Notes: a model not told the origin generated them from the sequence alone. Positions 38,085-46,599 are shown, counted from the stretch's first letter. The stretch is 64,000 nucleotides of DNA from Aeromonas bestiarum (GCF_000819745.1 NZ_CDDA01000012.1:186001-250000), one strand, 5' to 3'. Numbers and translations are program-made.

Positions 38085-38951
38085 CTATTTCCGGCGCTTT
38101 CTTACTCCTGCTGTAAAAGTTAGACCTGTAAAACCAATCTCATCCTGTTTGCACAGGGCCTGAGCCAGTTGCGCCGGAGGGAGGCGATACTTGCGTGTCC
38201 CCCGCTCACCTTTCCCATTCTCGTATGATCGAAGTTCTTGCCACATCCCCTTGAAGCAGTACGTCACCTGCTCATCAAAGTTCTCCAGTTCTTGTACTAG
38301 TACCGGGCGACTCACAATCCCTGGCCTGGTCCGCATATTTTTATCCTTCCTCATTGCCTTCCTTAGAGCTTGGAGAGGTAGCCTCTCATTCGGAACCAAT
38401 AAGTGCAGATGCGGCATCCAGTGTTGGATATCAACGTGGAAATCCAGCTCGAACCCACCAACAATTTTCCCTTTAAACCCGGCCCTCTTGATCATCTTGT
38501 ATACCCGTTCCTTGAACCGACTGTAGTTCCAGGCAGGGAGTTCATCTTGTTCCAGCATTGCGTCGTAGTAGATCAGCGTGACGACCTTGTAGGTTTGCTT
38601 CTTTTTCCGTAGGCCCTCCAATTCAGCCAGTTTACGCAGCCTGTGCAGGCGGAAGCATTGAGGGCATGCTGCGCTACCACATAGGCTCTCTGCCGTACAG
38701 GACTTGAGCTTGCGCCGTACCTTGCGCCAGGCTTTTAGTGTCTCTTTAATCTCAGGTGTCAGCTTCCGGTTGCCATCTACCATTTGCAGCACTGCCTTGG
38801 TGATCGCCTTGATCCGGTACTGCCGCTCCTCTTCTGCTTTTTCACGGGTTTCAAACCCAGGAATGCGCTTGGCTAGCTTCTCCAGCTTGTTTTCTTCTTC
38901 TTCAGTCAGGTACTGATTTAGTCCTCTGACTTTCTTGGTGATCCCGGACAT
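38085..38951 (-). CDS. HUH-type replication initiator-like protein
   Basis: A 288-aa basic protein. A Cys cluster CTAESLCGSAACPQC (zinc-binding type) precedes a Rep domain with KVVTLIYYD (motif I), PHLHLLVPNE (HUH motif) and EQVTYCFKGMW (candidate catalytic Tyr). This layout fits rolling-circle initiators of small plasmids, phages or integrative elements. The ATG at 38951 lies one base after the AlpA-type stop, so the two are co-translated. Iterons lie just beyond its 3' end. It may let the excised island, or a nested element, replicate. Confidence 0.75.
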   Translation of the reverse strand: MSGITKKVRGLNQYLTEEEENKLEKLAKRIPGFETREKAEEERQYRIKAITKAVLQMVDGNRKLTPEIKETLKAWRKVRRKLKSCTAESLCGSAACPQCFRLHRLRKLAELEGLRKKKQTYKVVTLIYYDAMLEQDELPAWNYSRFKERVYKMIKRAGFKGKIVGGFELDFHVDIQHWMPHLHLLVPNERLPLQALRKAMRKDKNMRTRPGIVSRPVLVQELENFDEQVTYCFKGMWQELRSYENGKGERGTRKYRLPPAQLAQALCKQDEIGFTGLTFTAGVRKRRK

Positions 38952-38952
38952 G

Positions 38953-39147
38953 TCAGCATCCTCCCTTCTGGAGGCGCGAAGCGATCCATTCGTCAACTTC
39001 ACTTTCTAGCCATGCAACCGCCCGGCTACCAGTTAATGATCTGGGACGTGGGAAGCTCCCTTGTCCGATCATCCGATAGAGGGTGGCGCGGCTCACCGCA
39101 CAGCGATCCAGAACGGCCCGAATTTTCATCAATTTCATTACTTTCAT
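38953..39147 (-). CDS. AlpA-family regulator/excisionase
   Basis: A 64-aa MerR-like winged-helix protein: IRAVLDRCAVSRATLYRMIG is the helix-turn-helix, followed by GSFPRPRSLTGSRAVAW and LESEVDEWIASR. This is the AlpA pattern, with FPxP and the WxxxEVDxW end. AlpA proteins activate int or act as recombination directionality factors in P4-like islands. It is in one operon with the rep gene. Confidence 0.88.
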   Translation of the reverse strand: MKVMKLMKIRAVLDRCAVSRATLYRMIGQGSFPRPRSLTGSRAVAWLESEVDEWIASRLQKGGC

Positions 39148-39276
39148 GTCTGCGCACCTTTAGGCAGTTGTTAGGAGCGCTCCATTTACAGGCATCAAAA
39201 AAGGCCACTAACTGAAACACAAAACGGGCTCTGGCAGCACGATAGATGCCTCTAGAGTGGTGATCTATTGAAAAAT

Positions 39277-39336
39277 GTCGGGCCGACTTTGTGTATTGAT
39301 CGTCGGCCCGACTTGATTAAGGTCTGTCGGCCCGAC
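39277..39336 (+). promoter_or_regulatory. Three GTCGGSCCGAC operator-like palindromes
   Basis: GTCGGGCCGAC (39277-39287), GTCGGCCCGAC (39302-39312) and GTCGGCCCGAC (39326-39336), spaced 25 and 24 bp. Each is an 11-bp palindrome with a central G/C. They lie between the divergent AlpA-rep unit and the RHH-like gene, so one regulator may control both. Confidence 0.65.
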
Positions 39337-39383
39337 ATGATGGAGTGGTTTCGATGTGAGCGAATATGTACCGAGAGGATGCT

Positions 39384-39878
39384 ATGTCAGAGAAAGCAAA
39401 GTTGAGTCGCCAACAGCAGTCTGCACACAAGAGGAAAGAAGCGGGGTTAACACAGGTGAAGGTTTATCTGGATCAAGCAACACTAGAGTTGCTTGAGCTA
39501 CTGCAAACAAATGTGATGGGTGGGGAAGTAAAGGGGGATGAACGAAATCTGTCACGAAGCTCAGCAGTTATTGCCAGCATCCATACCTTGGCACGTAGAA
39601 GATTAGAGGAGGATGTTGTTGCTCGGATTATGACTGCACATCTGGGGGAAGATTATCCTGAGAAAGAAGCATGTGATGCACCTTCATCTTTCATGTTACG
39701 GGCAATCATCAATCGGCTCTACGTGAACTGTCGAACTGGAGCGCACAATCGCCGGTTGGCGTCTGTTGCGGAAGATATGAACTCAATGAGGTTCAGAAAT
39801 ACGAAGGGGGGCGATGGCCGCTGGTCTTCCAGAGATATTCCCCGGTATGTCAGTAGTGACCTCCGGCTTGAGCATTAG
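39384..39878 (+). CDS. Possible ribbon-helix-helix DNA-binding protein
   Basis: A 164-aa basic protein. The N-terminal AGLTQVKVYLDQATLELLELLQ resembles a ribbon-helix-helix strand and first helix (QVKVYLD), followed by SRSSAVIASIHTLARRRLEE as a possible second helix. The remainder is not recognised. GAGAGGA precedes the ATG at 39384; an in-frame ATG at 39366 is an alternative. It is divergent from alpA-rep and sits right behind three palindromes that it could bind. Confidence 0.6.
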   Translation: MSEKAKLSRQQQSAHKRKEAGLTQVKVYLDQATLELLELLQTNVMGGEVKGDERNLSRSSAVIASIHTLARRRLEEDVVARIMTAHLGEDYPEKEACDAPSSFMLRAIINRLYVNCRTGAHNRRLASVAEDMNSMRFRNTKGGDGRWSSRDIPRYVSSDLRLEH

Positions 39879-39932
39879 TATTTCGCGCAACTCGGCAACG
39901 GGGGAGAGCAAGGCCTAAAGGGTTCCCTCTGA

Positions 39933-40865
39933 TCACCAACAGGTAAAGCCCCTGGAGGTACGCTCAACGACCCCCTGACCCCGGCAATCATAGCGGGTGG
40001 TTGTGGACACATCCGCGTGACCGGCCAGTTGGCGCACGATATTGAGGTCAGCGCCTTGCTCCAACAACTGAGTGATAAACGTCCGGCGCAAATCGTGGGG
40101 AGTGAAATAGCCTATGTCCGCGATCGCTCTTAGTTGCATCAATACACCGGTCAGACCCGTTTTCGTCAGAGGTTGGGTGCCGGGACGGTCAGCACGGCTG
40201 ATACGAGTAAATAACGGGCCAGTGTGATCACCTCGCACCTTCAACCAGCTCACCAGTTGCTTACGAACTTTTCCAGCCAAATGAATATCCCTGTTTTTAC
40301 GCCCCTTTCCTTGTCTGACATGCAAGATACCCTGGGGAATATCAACATCATCTATATCCAAGGACACCAGTTCTCCTGCTCGTAACCCAGCGCCACAGAG
40401 CAGCAGTAAGATAGCTTTGTCACGCTGGCACCGAGCGACGGAAAAATCCCCTGCGGCGTTCAGCATGGACCTGATCTCCACTTTGGTCAGTGCCCGGCCT
40501 TGCCGCTTAGCATCGCCGCTGACCCGCTTGATAGTCTTAATCGTCGTCAACGATGTTGCATCCAGCAGACCCAGATTGAAGGCGGTATTGGCCACCGATT
40601 TCAGGGCGGACAGTGCCATATTGATCGTAGCTACGGCATACCCTTGATCCATCAACGATGCTCGCACTTGCATCACTGCTCCATAGTCCAGAGTGTGCCA
40701 CGGATAGGTAGCGATATTGCCGTCATTGTTTAGCAGGGTGGTGCAGCACTTCAATTGACTCTGCATGCCTTTGCGCCCCGCTGGTGAGAGGGTGCTCAAC
40801 CAGAGGAGTGCCGGATTAATGCGGGCTGCGTCGGTGGATACCTCATGTTTGGAAAGGGGAGCCAT
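39933..40865 (-). CDS. Second tyrosine recombinase (XerC/D-like)
   Basis: A 310-aa recombinase. It has an N-terminal SAM-like domain (VRASLMDQGYAVATINMALSA) and a catalytic domain with AGLRAGELVSLD (Arg), RQGKGRKNR (Lys), TPHDLRRTFIT (His-x-x-Arg), AGHADVSTTTRY (His) and RYD (Tyr). It is compact like integron or plasmid resolvase-type recombinases and unlike the P4-type integrase at the island end. It may belong to a nested element that also carries rep and alpA, or resolve dimers. Confidence 0.88.
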   Translation of the reverse strand: MAPLSKHEVSTDAARINPALLWLSTLSPAGRKGMQSQLKCCTTLLNNDGNIATYPWHTLDYGAVMQVRASLMDQGYAVATINMALSALKSVANTAFNLGLLDATSLTTIKTIKRVSGDAKRQGRALTKVEIRSMLNAAGDFSVARCQRDKAILLLLCGAGLRAGELVSLDIDDVDIPQGILHVRQGKGRKNRDIHLAGKVRKQLVSWLKVRGDHTGPLFTRISRADRPGTQPLTKTGLTGVLMQLRAIADIGYFTPHDLRRTFITQLLEQGADLNIVRQLAGHADVSTTTRYDCRGQGVVERTSRGFTCW

Positions 40866-41029
40866 CGTATTACCTCAGATTCATTCAGAAGGATAGGGTC
40901 AGCAGCCTGCCGCATTACCAACCGGCGGCAGGGCACATGTTCATCATTGCGGGAAGAAGCTAGTGGCTAGCTGGATGAAGAGAGCCAGATCTTTTCCCTG
41001 ACCTATTTCTGATAAAGGATCCCATCTGG

Positions 41030-41464
41030 TCACCGGTATTCCCACTGTACGCTGATGGTATAGACCCCACCGGCGTGATAACTAAGGAAGTTTGTTTCCC
41101 ACAGTCTGTAGAGTTCGCGACTTTCCCGCAGTGATAGATCTCCCGTCAGATTGAACCAGACATAACCTTGAGACCAACTGATATCGATGATCTTTTCCAG
41201 CTCTGGATATACTTGCCCGACATAACCAAAGTCGGTGGCATAATCGAGACACCATGTATCGCCTTGATTAACCAACCGGATTTCGACGGGGTGATATCCG
41301 CCTCGGTCTGGGCCATAATCTGGATCACGGAAATTAAGAGTTACGGCAACTACAGGGGGTGTATTGGCCGAGCTATTCCCTGTTTCTTTAATCAGCATCT
41401 TGAGCAATTTCTGGGTAACGGGCAGCACCAAGCCTGCCGGTTGAACAATGGCATTAATTTTCAT
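41030..41464 (-). CDS. DUF2787 family protein
   Basis: A 144-aa cytosolic protein. VAVTLNFRDPDYGPDRGGYHPVEIRL and WCLDYATDFGYVG, with a C-terminal VYTISVQWEYR, match DUF2787, a family found mostly in Vibrio and Aeromonas mobile elements, often near radC-like genes as here. Function is unknown. Confidence 0.7.
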   Translation of the reverse strand: MKINAIVQPAGLVLPVTQKLLKMLIKETGNSSANTPPVVAVTLNFRDPDYGPDRGGYHPVEIRLVNQGDTWCLDYATDFGYVGQVYPELEKIIDISWSQGYVWFNLTGDLSLRESRELYRLWETNFLSYHAGGVYTISVQWEYR

Positions 41465-41562
41465 GGGTAAACCTCAAAATCTATACTGTAGTAATGAGAT
41501 AGGGACTGCGACTAAACGGTAGCTTTATCTTTGTGTGGATAATGTGTATTAAACCAAGTAAC

Positions 41563-42051
41563 TCAGAGCAGCCCGTGTTCTGCAAAAGAGTAGACGCCAT
41601 CACCCCCGATAATCATGTGATCGGGAATGCGAATATCGATAAGTGTAAGTGCATCAGTGAGCATCTTTGTGAGCTGAATATCAGCCTGACTGGGGGCTGA
41701 TTCGCCGCTTGGGTGGTTATGCACCAGTATTACAGCGGCTGCGTTGTGGGTTAGAGCACGTTTAAGTAATTCACGTGGATACACCATTGCCTGATTTAGG
41801 GTACCAGTAAACAGAGTTTCGTAGGCAAGAATGTGATGCTGTTGAGAAAGAAATATTACGGCAAAGCATTCCCGTGTTTCTGGAGCTAGTTTCATCACCA
41901 GCCACTGACGTACATCGTTCGGCGAGGAAATTTTACGCCGATTGCGAAATTGCCGTGACAATAAAATATGTGCAAACCTAATAATTTCCTCACGGGATAC
42001 AGGCTCAGTAGTCTGGTACAGTCCATTCTTATCACTGGCGATAAAAGCCAT
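41563..42051 (-). CDS. RadC-like JAB-domain protein
   Basis: A 162-aa protein of the RadC/YsxA type. RECFAVIFLSQQHHILAYETLF leads to a JAMM motif HNHPSGESAPSQAD and HMIIGGDGVYSFAEHGLL at the end. This short form lacks the HhH domain of housekeeping RadC and is typical of islands. The former repair role of RadC is disputed, and such proteins may be metal-dependent nucleases or peptidases. Confidence 0.85.
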   Translation of the reverse strand: MAFIASDKNGLYQTTEPVSREEIIRFAHILLSRQFRNRRKISSPNDVRQWLVMKLAPETRECFAVIFLSQQHHILAYETLFTGTLNQAMVYPRELLKRALTHNAAAVILVHNHPSGESAPSQADIQLTKMLTDALTLIDIRIPDHMIIGGDGVYSFAEHGLL

Positions 42052-42074
42052 GATATGTCTCCTTATTGGATGAT

Positions 42075-42617
42075 TCAGAATTCTCGTTCAACAAAATATA
42101 TGGCATCAGGTAACAGTGTATGACGCTTAAAATATTGCTGCACAGAGAAAGTATTTTTGCGTTGACTGAGTATTCCCAGACTATCGAACAGAAACAGGCG
42201 TGTTGAATCCGTTCTAATGATTACCGACCAGTGCCATGTCGTACCTAGGATGACTATGCGTTGAGCTTGATTTTCTGCTGATTGTAGCCAGTCACTAATT
42301 TCGTGAAGTATCTTGTGAGTGCGCACGGTGTGATAACGAAAAGGGGTGTGGAAATGAAGAGGATAATGGTGGGCATAATATCCTTTTAGTAGGACGTCGC
42401 TTATTAGGTGGTCCATCTGCTCTTCATCAAGTCCGAGTGTCAGGAGATCGAATAAGTCCCATCGTTGCTTGTAGCTACTTAGCAGGTGGTACATCAATTT
42501 TTTTCGCTTAACTCTGCCATCATAGAGATAATTCAGTGTATTAATCAGGCTGTATATACCGCACAAACAGTCATGCTGTCCCTGGCGGGACGCACTAACG
42601 TCTCGGGGATATGTCAT
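42075..42617 (-). CDS. Papain-like cysteine peptidase-type protein
   Basis: A 180-aa protein with low GC. GQHDCLCGIYSLINTLNYL holds a probable nucleophilic Cys before a helix (C18 or C20). LGTTWHWSVIIR holds the His, and RLFLFDSLGIL the Asp, in the order of papain-fold (C39/NlpC-like) peptidases. No signal peptide or export domain is present, so it would act inside the cell. It lies 23 bp upstream of the radC-like gene on the same strand. Target unknown. Confidence 0.6.
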   Translation of the reverse strand: MTYPRDVSASRQGQHDCLCGIYSLINTLNYLYDGRVKRKKLMYHLLSSYKQRWDLFDLLTLGLDEEQMDHLISDVLLKGYYAHHYPLHFHTPFRYHTVRTHKILHEISDWLQSAENQAQRIVILGTTWHWSVIIRTDSTRLFLFDSLGILSQRKNTFSVQQYFKRHTLLPDAIYFVEREF

Positions 42618-42786
42618 TGTCAGTATTCCGGGATCTGTGACGACTGAGAACCAGTCGGGATGGTGGTGATACAGTGGACATGCATGTGGTGGCTGCCACT
42701 GTATAAATTATAGCAAAATCAATAAATTATCGCAAATGATTCTTATTTGGCTTGCTGTTGAGTATTGTATCTATCATCATTACGGA

Positions 42787-43170
42787 TTATTTATCAGTCC
42801 CAGGCGTGGTCAGATCTTTTGCTACCTGAGCCAGCGCCAGCTGTAGCAGCTTATCTCTTGAATGAGGTTTCATACTGCGCCAAAGCTGGATCCATAATCC
42901 GAGTTGCTCATCCTTAAGCTGTGACGATACTTCCTTTTCTTCTCTTTTTACTGGCATGTTGGCCGCACTGATATGGTATTCGTAACCCTTCCCTTTCTCC
43001 CGCTTGCGCCGGATATCAGGGTGCAGCGATGCCAATTTTTCCAAGCGGATCCTTGCCCCTTTTGCGGTGCTAGGCATACCCGGTAGGCAGCTAAACTCCT
43101 CAGCAGTGAGCCACTCTTTGCCGAAAGCCTTGCCTTTTGCTTGTTCTATATCCGCGCGCTCATTGCTCAT
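42787..43170 (-). CDS. Mu repressor/transposase-type DNA-binding protein
   Basis: A 127-aa protein. GKEWLTAEEFSCLPGMPSTAKGARIR and RKREKGKGYEYHI match the winged-helix domain shared by the Mu c repressor and the MuA N-terminus (LPGMPxT and the KGxxYEY strand). A helical C-terminal part (LWIQLWRSMKPHSRDKLLQL) may dimerise. It is divergent from a Ner-like gene, the same arrangement as the Mu c/ner switch. Confidence 0.75.
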   Translation of the reverse strand: MSNERADIEQAKGKAFGKEWLTAEEFSCLPGMPSTAKGARIRLEKLASLHPDIRRKREKGKGYEYHISAANMPVKREEKEVSSQLKDEQLGLWIQLWRSMKPHSRDKLLQLALAQVAKDLTTPGTDK

Positions 43171-43292
43171 TAAAATATCACCTTAAATCAAAGCGTTAGT
43201 TAAATGAGGTCAGATAACCACCAAAAGGAACTTTACTTGTACCTTTTGTTCGCTTTTAATGTGCTGAGTACTAAACATATGGAGTTAATACA

Positions 43293-43568
43293 TTGAGTAA
43301 CTCAGGAGCATCGCAAAAAAAGCGAACTAAAGGAAGTGCTAGCAATTGGCACAGGGCCGACATCGTTGCTGCACTGCACAAACGAGGATTGTCCCTATCT
43401 GCGCTTTCACGCCAGCACGGGCTTGCTTCTAGGACACTTAGCAACGCTTTTGAACGCCACTATCCGAGGGCAGAGAAGATTATTACGGAGGCATTGGAAA
43501 CCACTCCAGAAACGTTGTGGCCAGAGCGCTATCTAGAGAAATCAACAGAAAAAGGAAGCGAAGGATAG
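43293..43568 (+). CDS. Ner/Nlp-like DNA-binding protein
   Basis: A 91-aa helix-turn-helix protein. NWHRADIVAALHKRGLSLSAL, SRQHGLASRTLSNAFER and EALETTPETLWPERY are characteristic of Ner/SfsB-like regulators, which in Mu repress early transcription. It heads a plus-strand unit with the gene at 43575 (six bases apart). Confidence 0.85.
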   Translation: MSNSGASQKKRTKGSASNWHRADIVAALHKRGLSLSALSRQHGLASRTLSNAFERHYPRAEKIITEALETTPETLWPERYLEKSTEKGSEG

Positions 43569-43574
43569 CGTGAT

Positions 43575-44102
43575 ATGAGTACTACCATCACCAAGGTAAC
43601 AGAATGTTTTGAGTACTTTTTCAGTTCCCTTTATCGCAGAGAGTTTGTCAAAACCCTGCGCCTGAATGAGTGCAGTGAGCGGGAATTGTTACCGTTAGTT
43701 CGCTGCTACTTTCTTGGCTGGTTTGCTGACCATGTTTCGCCGGAGGTTAAAGGAGCGCTGCCAGGCACTGTTTCTGGCTATGGATACATCGATTTCGTCA
43801 TTGACGATGTGGCCGTCGAGTTCGCTGTTCGCAAGCCAACTGCGGCACGCTCTAACGTATCGGCCATCGTCAACAGCACTGAAATGAAAAAGCTAATGAA
43901 GTATGACGGTAAGTCTTTGCTTGTCTTGTTTGACTTCTCCGATACCCCTTTTACAGAAGATCAGATCGAGTCCTTTCATAATAGGCCTTCCCTTGGGCGA
44001 GGCAACCACCGTAAATCAGCTTTCAATGTAGTTTATTTTTTTGTTGAAAAGCGTAAACCTTTAACGCTTGCAAAAATCACCAAAAACATTCGCATCAGTT
44101 AA
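43575..44102 (+). CDS. Unknown protein, possible nuclease-like fold
   Basis: A 175-aa protein following the Ner-like gene. GYGYIDFVIDDVAVEFAVRKP resembles the beta-hairpin of PD-(D/E)xK nucleases (Asp then Glu), but the usual ExK is ExA, so activity is uncertain. MKKLMKYDGKSLLVLFDFSD and AFNVVYFFVEK look like the following strands. It has no signal or membrane segment and is probably co-transcribed with the Ner-like gene. The family is not recognised. Confidence 0.6.
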   Translation: MSTTITKVTECFEYFFSSLYRREFVKTLRLNECSERELLPLVRCYFLGWFADHVSPEVKGALPGTVSGYGYIDFVIDDVAVEFAVRKPTAARSNVSAIVNSTEMKKLMKYDGKSLLVLFDFSDTPFTEDQIESFHNRPSLGRGNHRKSAFNVVYFFVEKRKPLTLAKITKNIRIS

Positions 44103-44144
44103 CTATGCGTTCATATTCGTTCTTCATCAAAGGGAGTAAATAAA

Positions 44145-45107
44145 ATGAAGAAAGCAGCGGCTATTATATTGTTGGTATGTTCAGGCTATGCCAATGCCAA
44201 AATATTACCTATAGATACATTGCAGGCACTTTATGAAGTGTACGCGAAATTGAATACTTGCCATCATTTTGGTTATATCGATAATGACGTATTATCGTCG
44301 CTAGATAAGGTTATTCAGAATAATAAATATCAAGATAATGTTGGTAACGTCTCAAACCTAACTCAGGATAACATCGATTACTACCATTCACTACATGACA
44401 GACAAATCCTTGATCTACAAGCATATAGTAATAATCCAGAACAAAGTGGCTCTCGACCCAATATAAAAATATTGTGCGATCAGCTCAATACTTCCACGGG
44501 AAGTAGTCTGGGTATTCAGGCTCACATTATTCCCCCTGATCAGCTCCCTACCAGCGCAAGGCCTATTCTAAATGAGGAGAATGGAAGCAGCATACAGACT
44601 CCCCCTGAAGAAAGCCCTATAGAATGGGAAAGCAGCCCTGTTGAGGGGGCAACCATATTGGCTAATTCAGAACAGTTTTATTTGGATAAGGCACCTGATG
44701 GACTTGAAGTGCTCAATGAACCGGGGCTATACATCAGGAGTTCTGTTAACAGTGAAAATCTGTACCAGATTGATGGCCTATATGAACTCTACAAACCAAA
44801 GCCGGCACCCGGTACAGATGAAATTTTGAACCATCCATTTTATGGGTGCGGCGGTATGTTGCAGGAAGCAGTGGAGGTCGCTGATGTAACATCTGGCGGT
44901 AACCGCAATACCGTTTTAGATTTTAAAGTTCGCCATGATGATGGTGCTACTACCGCCATTCCATTCAATACCTGGGCGAGTGCGATGAATCAGTTACAGA
45001 AGAATTCGGCATCCTCCCTAATTGCACAGGGTAAGCACCTTCGCATTTATTACCAACTTTGTGGGAATGGGGGCTTTGAGACCATCAGAGGTATCGAAAA
45101 AATCTAG
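44145..45107 (+). CDS. Secreted protein of unknown function, low GC
   Basis: A 320-aa protein with a signal peptide (MKKAAAIILLVCSGYANA, cleavage likely after ANA). The mature part has four or more Cys (NTCHHFGY, KILCDQLN, FYGCGGM, YQLCGNGG), a Pro/Glu-rich middle (about 130-170) and a C-terminal region with DFKVRHDDGATTAIPFNTW. AAAGGGAG precedes the ATG. It is 42 bases after the previous gene. GC is clearly below neighbouring genes, a sign of separate origin. No family is recognised; toxin or immunity functions cannot be judged. Confidence 0.6.
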   Translation: MKKAAAIILLVCSGYANAKILPIDTLQALYEVYAKLNTCHHFGYIDNDVLSSLDKVIQNNKYQDNVGNVSNLTQDNIDYYHSLHDRQILDLQAYSNNPEQSGSRPNIKILCDQLNTSTGSSLGIQAHIIPPDQLPTSARPILNEENGSSIQTPPEESPIEWESSPVEGATILANSEQFYLDKAPDGLEVLNEPGLYIRSSVNSENLYQIDGLYELYKPKPAPGTDEILNHPFYGCGGMLQEAVEVADVTSGGNRNTVLDFKVRHDDGATTAIPFNTWASAMNQLQKNSASSLIAQGKHLRIYYQLCGNGGFETIRGIEKI

Positions 45108-45115
45108 CGGTACAT

Positions 45116-45161
45116 AGCGGACAGGAAAAGCCCCATTACCTGTCCGCTTGCGGTATTTTTT
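45116..45161 (+). terminator. Terminator after the secreted-protein gene
   Basis: Perfect 10-bp stem AGCGGACAGG/CCTGTCCGCT (45116-45125 with 45139-45148), then TGCGG and six T (45156-45161). Confidence 0.65.
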
Positions 45162-45389
45162 GGGAAACGTGTAGGTGCATTGACGGGCAAGACCTACACA
45201 GCCCAAACCTTGGATTTTGATCTTGTTCACCACTGTTAGCAGCAGCCCTGTGGTACTCACGGGCATAGTATGCGCTCTGCATAGCAGTTGTACCATGGGG
45301 GGCGTACTGTCCTTTGCATCTCGAGGGGTTATTTGATGTGAGCCACTAAGTTAGTATCAGAAGATCAGAACAAGGAATGGAGGTACTGC

Positions 45390-46475
45390 ATGGAAATCCT
45401 CATTAAGATGCCAGATGATTTCCCCGTACAGGGGATTTTAGACATAGGGGATTACCTTCAGCAGATTGATGCGCTGGTGCCTGATTATCCTGACCCAAAC
45501 TCAGAGGTCTATTTTGTCGGCCACTATCTTGGCGTCCGGCAATTGGAAGGGATAAACACAGTGCTTCTTCCAGATCGCAACGTTATCTCCAGGATGGCGC
45601 GGGCAGCTAAAGGCGAGACCTTGGATGCACACGGAAGGAATGCAGCCGCCATCCTTGCATTCGCGCAGTGTTTGGATATTGAGATAGAGCCGTCCATCGC
45701 ATTCCACGAGATGGCCTTCAATGAAGGCAATCATTCTGCCCTCGAAGAATTGGGTTGGTTCAGGGTAGCGGACAACGGAAACCCTCATGAATGGGTTGCG
45801 GTTGGGTTGGGACAGTTAGACCGTATCCACACAGTCGGCATACCATCAGCAGTTGAGTATATGGACTTGGCAAAGCCACTAAAGCGCTGGCGGCGAAACT
45901 ACATTGTCACGCTGAAGATGGGCGAATTGGAGCTCAACAGAGAACTCAACGCCATGCAGAAAGTGACGGCATTGCTTGAGTGGATGCGCGATGACTTCAT
46001 CCTGGCAGGCCCTGCTGCCATACTGGCGTTTCTTTACTTCGCGCCTAATTCGCCACCTCGAAAAGGATTGCTAAAGAGCCTCAAGTCGGCTGATAGACAA
46101 GTAGCTTTGGCGGGGGCAAAGAATGCTGCCTGGGATATCACATACCTTAGTGACTTCGCTCGGCGTGTCACCGAGGAAAACGAAATCCAGCAAAAACGCC
46201 ATATCTTTGCGACCTTCGATAAGCGCCTCCGAGATCTTGCGCGATTTGTCATCGGCGAGAATGACGAAATGGGGGAGGATGGGGGATTGGAGAAATCTTT
46301 TGTGCGATGGTGGTCGGCGAAGGATGCTAAAAAGATCGCAGACCTCTGGGCAAACTGCCTTGCTCGTACTCGCACCCAGGAATGGTGGGAGCAGTACAAT
46401 AACCAGCCTGACTACGTAGGCGAACTAATCACACAGGGTGAGGACATCATACTGAATTGGGAAAGCTCAGAGTAG
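45390..46475 (+). CDS. PIN-like nuclease domain protein
   Basis: A 361-aa protein. Acidic residues are spaced as in PIN domains: LLPDRNVISR (Asp62), PSIAFHEMAF (Glu107), NAAWDITYLSD (Asp249) and FATFDKRLRD (Asp277), each after a hydrophobic strand. A long middle part (about 120-240) is helical. PIN proteins are metal-dependent RNases, often toxins. AATGGAGGT precedes the ATG. The next gene, a HigA-HTH giant, begins 148 bp downstream on the same strand after its own palindromic operator. PIN assignment is from motif spacing only. Confidence 0.55.
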   Translation: MEILIKMPDDFPVQGILDIGDYLQQIDALVPDYPDPNSEVYFVGHYLGVRQLEGINTVLLPDRNVISRMARAAKGETLDAHGRNAAAILAFAQCLDIEIEPSIAFHEMAFNEGNHSALEELGWFRVADNGNPHEWVAVGLGQLDRIHTVGIPSAVEYMDLAKPLKRWRRNYIVTLKMGELELNRELNAMQKVTALLEWMRDDFILAGPAAILAFLYFAPNSPPRKGLLKSLKSADRQVALAGAKNAAWDITYLSDFARRVTEENEIQQKRHIFATFDKRLRDLARFVIGENDEMGEDGGLEKSFVRWWSAKDAKKIADLWANCLARTRTQEWWEQYNNQPDYVGELITQGEDIILNWESSE

Positions 46476-46582
46476 CAGCATTGATAGTCGAGATATGAAT
46501 CGCCCCTATTTTCCTAGACATGTGTAATCTCAGGCCATGTATCAAGGAAGGCATAATATATTGATTCAAAACGCCCATGATC

Positions 46583-46599
46583 GTAAGGTGTAACCTTAC
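46583..46599 (+). promoter_or_regulatory. Palindromic operator before the HigA-HTH giant
   Basis: GTAAGG-TGTAA-CCTTAC (46583-46599) with overlapping TGTAA-CC-TTACA, 24 bp before the start. HigA-type proteins bind such palindromes to repress their own operon, so autoregulation is likely. Confidence 0.6.

Noticed and set aside
45018-45296. Minus-strand open frame of 92 codons
   Set aside because: It runs through the terminator hairpin and the end of the secreted-protein gene and has no recognisable motif.
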